A DNA stretch of 5,931 nucleotides, from contig CAADWC010000069.1 of assembly GCA_900752625.1 (NCBI GenBank), positions 1 to 5,931 on the forward strand, read 5' to 3'. Position 1 is the stretch's first letter. Every line of letters starts with the position of its first letter. Shown here piece by piece: positions 5,714 to 5,931 of this stretch. Below the pieces are notes generated by a model. It saw only the letters and a program-made list of their open reading frames with translations, made no database searches and was not told the DNA's origin. The stretch comes from Oscillospiraceae bacterium. GTDB taxonomy: Bacteria > Bacillota > Clostridia > Oscillospirales > Ruminococcaceae. A program made the translations under genes and the position numbers.

Positions 5714-5931
5714 TTGAGCTATTCTGATTTATTGTTTTTTCTCGGATTGCTTCCGTTGTCCGTTCTTTTTTCCTTTTTTGACAGAAGTACAGAATATAAA
5801 AATTTTATACTTATAATAACGTCGGTGATTTTCTTTTCATGGGCAAAGCCGGCGGCAGTGTGCCTGCTTTTTGTTACGGTAATAGCGGAATACTTTATAG
5901 GGCTTGGAATAGCCAAAACCAAGGAAGTAAA
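5714..5931 (+). CDS. MBOAT family O-acyltransferase, N-terminal part (AlgI/DltB/PatA-like)
   Basis: Membrane-bound O-acyltransferases of this branch pass acyl groups, usually acetyl, across the membrane onto extracellular polysaccharide, teichoic acid or peptidoglycan. Only 72 codons are present before the window ends; full proteins have about 450-500 residues. What is visible is the family's typical opening: a short S-Y-S-D-L-L-F-F start, a hydrophobic helix (about 6-22), a charged link (DRSTEYKN, 23-30), a second helix with the characteristic S-x-x-F-F-S-W-A-K-P step (37-46), and a third helix running into YFIGLGIAK (60-68). The catalytic His lies beyond the edge and cannot be checked. Translation starts at TTG with a good ribosome site. 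The gene is divergent from the sugar epimerase gene. In many Firmicutes such genes are followed by a secreted SGNH or DHHW partner; whether that holds here is not visible. Assignment to the AlgI-like branch rests on the N-terminal pattern only. Confidence 0.8.
   Translation, partial: MSYSDLLFFLGLLPLSVLFSFFDRSTEYKNFILIITSVIFFSWAKPAAVCLLFVTVIAEYFIGLGIAKTKEV

Noticed and set aside
5719..5922. Minus-strand open frame of 67 codons at the right edge.
   Set aside because: The plus strand here encodes a clear MBOAT N-terminus with promoter and ribosome site; the minus frame is its shadow.
60..5931. CRISPR arrays, tRNA or rRNA genes, insertion sequences, phage or toxin-antitoxin genes.
   Set aside because: I looked for spaced repeats, tRNA-like clover leaves, transposase motifs and target duplications and found none.

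Overview
The window reads as chromosomal DNA from a low-to-mid GC Gram-positive anaerobe of the class Clostridia, most likely a Ruminococcus-like member of the Oscillospiraceae. The pointers are A-rich leaders, strong purine ribosome sites, TTG starts, a GyrA with a GDASVYD quinolone region and a [11 protein letters not shown] active site, and an Asn-rich membrane-anchored HtrA. The lineage is inferred from protein flavour, not from a search. Nothing here is clearly a new defence or mobile system; the window is mostly ordinary core and cell-surface genes, and the less ordinary parts are in the intergenic regulatory DNA.

Layout. Positions 1-59 hold perhaps the last codons of an upstream gene and the gyrA ribosome site. 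gyrA (60-2600, +, TTG start) is complete and is followed by a hairpin terminator with a clear U-run (2638-2690). The next 208 bases hold the control region of the following gene: a near-perfect -10 with no -35, but with two GTTATCA heptamers 11 bp apart in the -35 region and a distant inverted copy, then an approximately 85-base leader. htrA (2899-4272, +) is a complete membrane-anchored serine protease of the DegP/HtrA family with one PDZ domain.

The 286-base gap 4273-4558 lies between converging genes. It holds a long nested hairpin behind htrA and, for the opposite strand, a terminator ending an extended short-chain dehydrogenase (5488-4559, -), a putative NAD-dependent sugar-nucleotide epimerase or dehydratase. 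From 5489 to 5713 there are two divergent promoters. The right-hand one drives a gene starting with TTG at 5714 and running off the window; its 72 visible residues look like the start of an MBOAT O-acyltransferase of the AlgI/DltB/PatA type.

How the genes relate: gyrA supplies one half of DNA gyrase, and htrA handles misfolded secreted proteins at the outer face of the membrane. The epimerase and MBOAT pair looks like the edge of a cell-envelope glycan locus (sugar interconversion and O-acylation), though this rests on only two adjacent genes, one of them partial.
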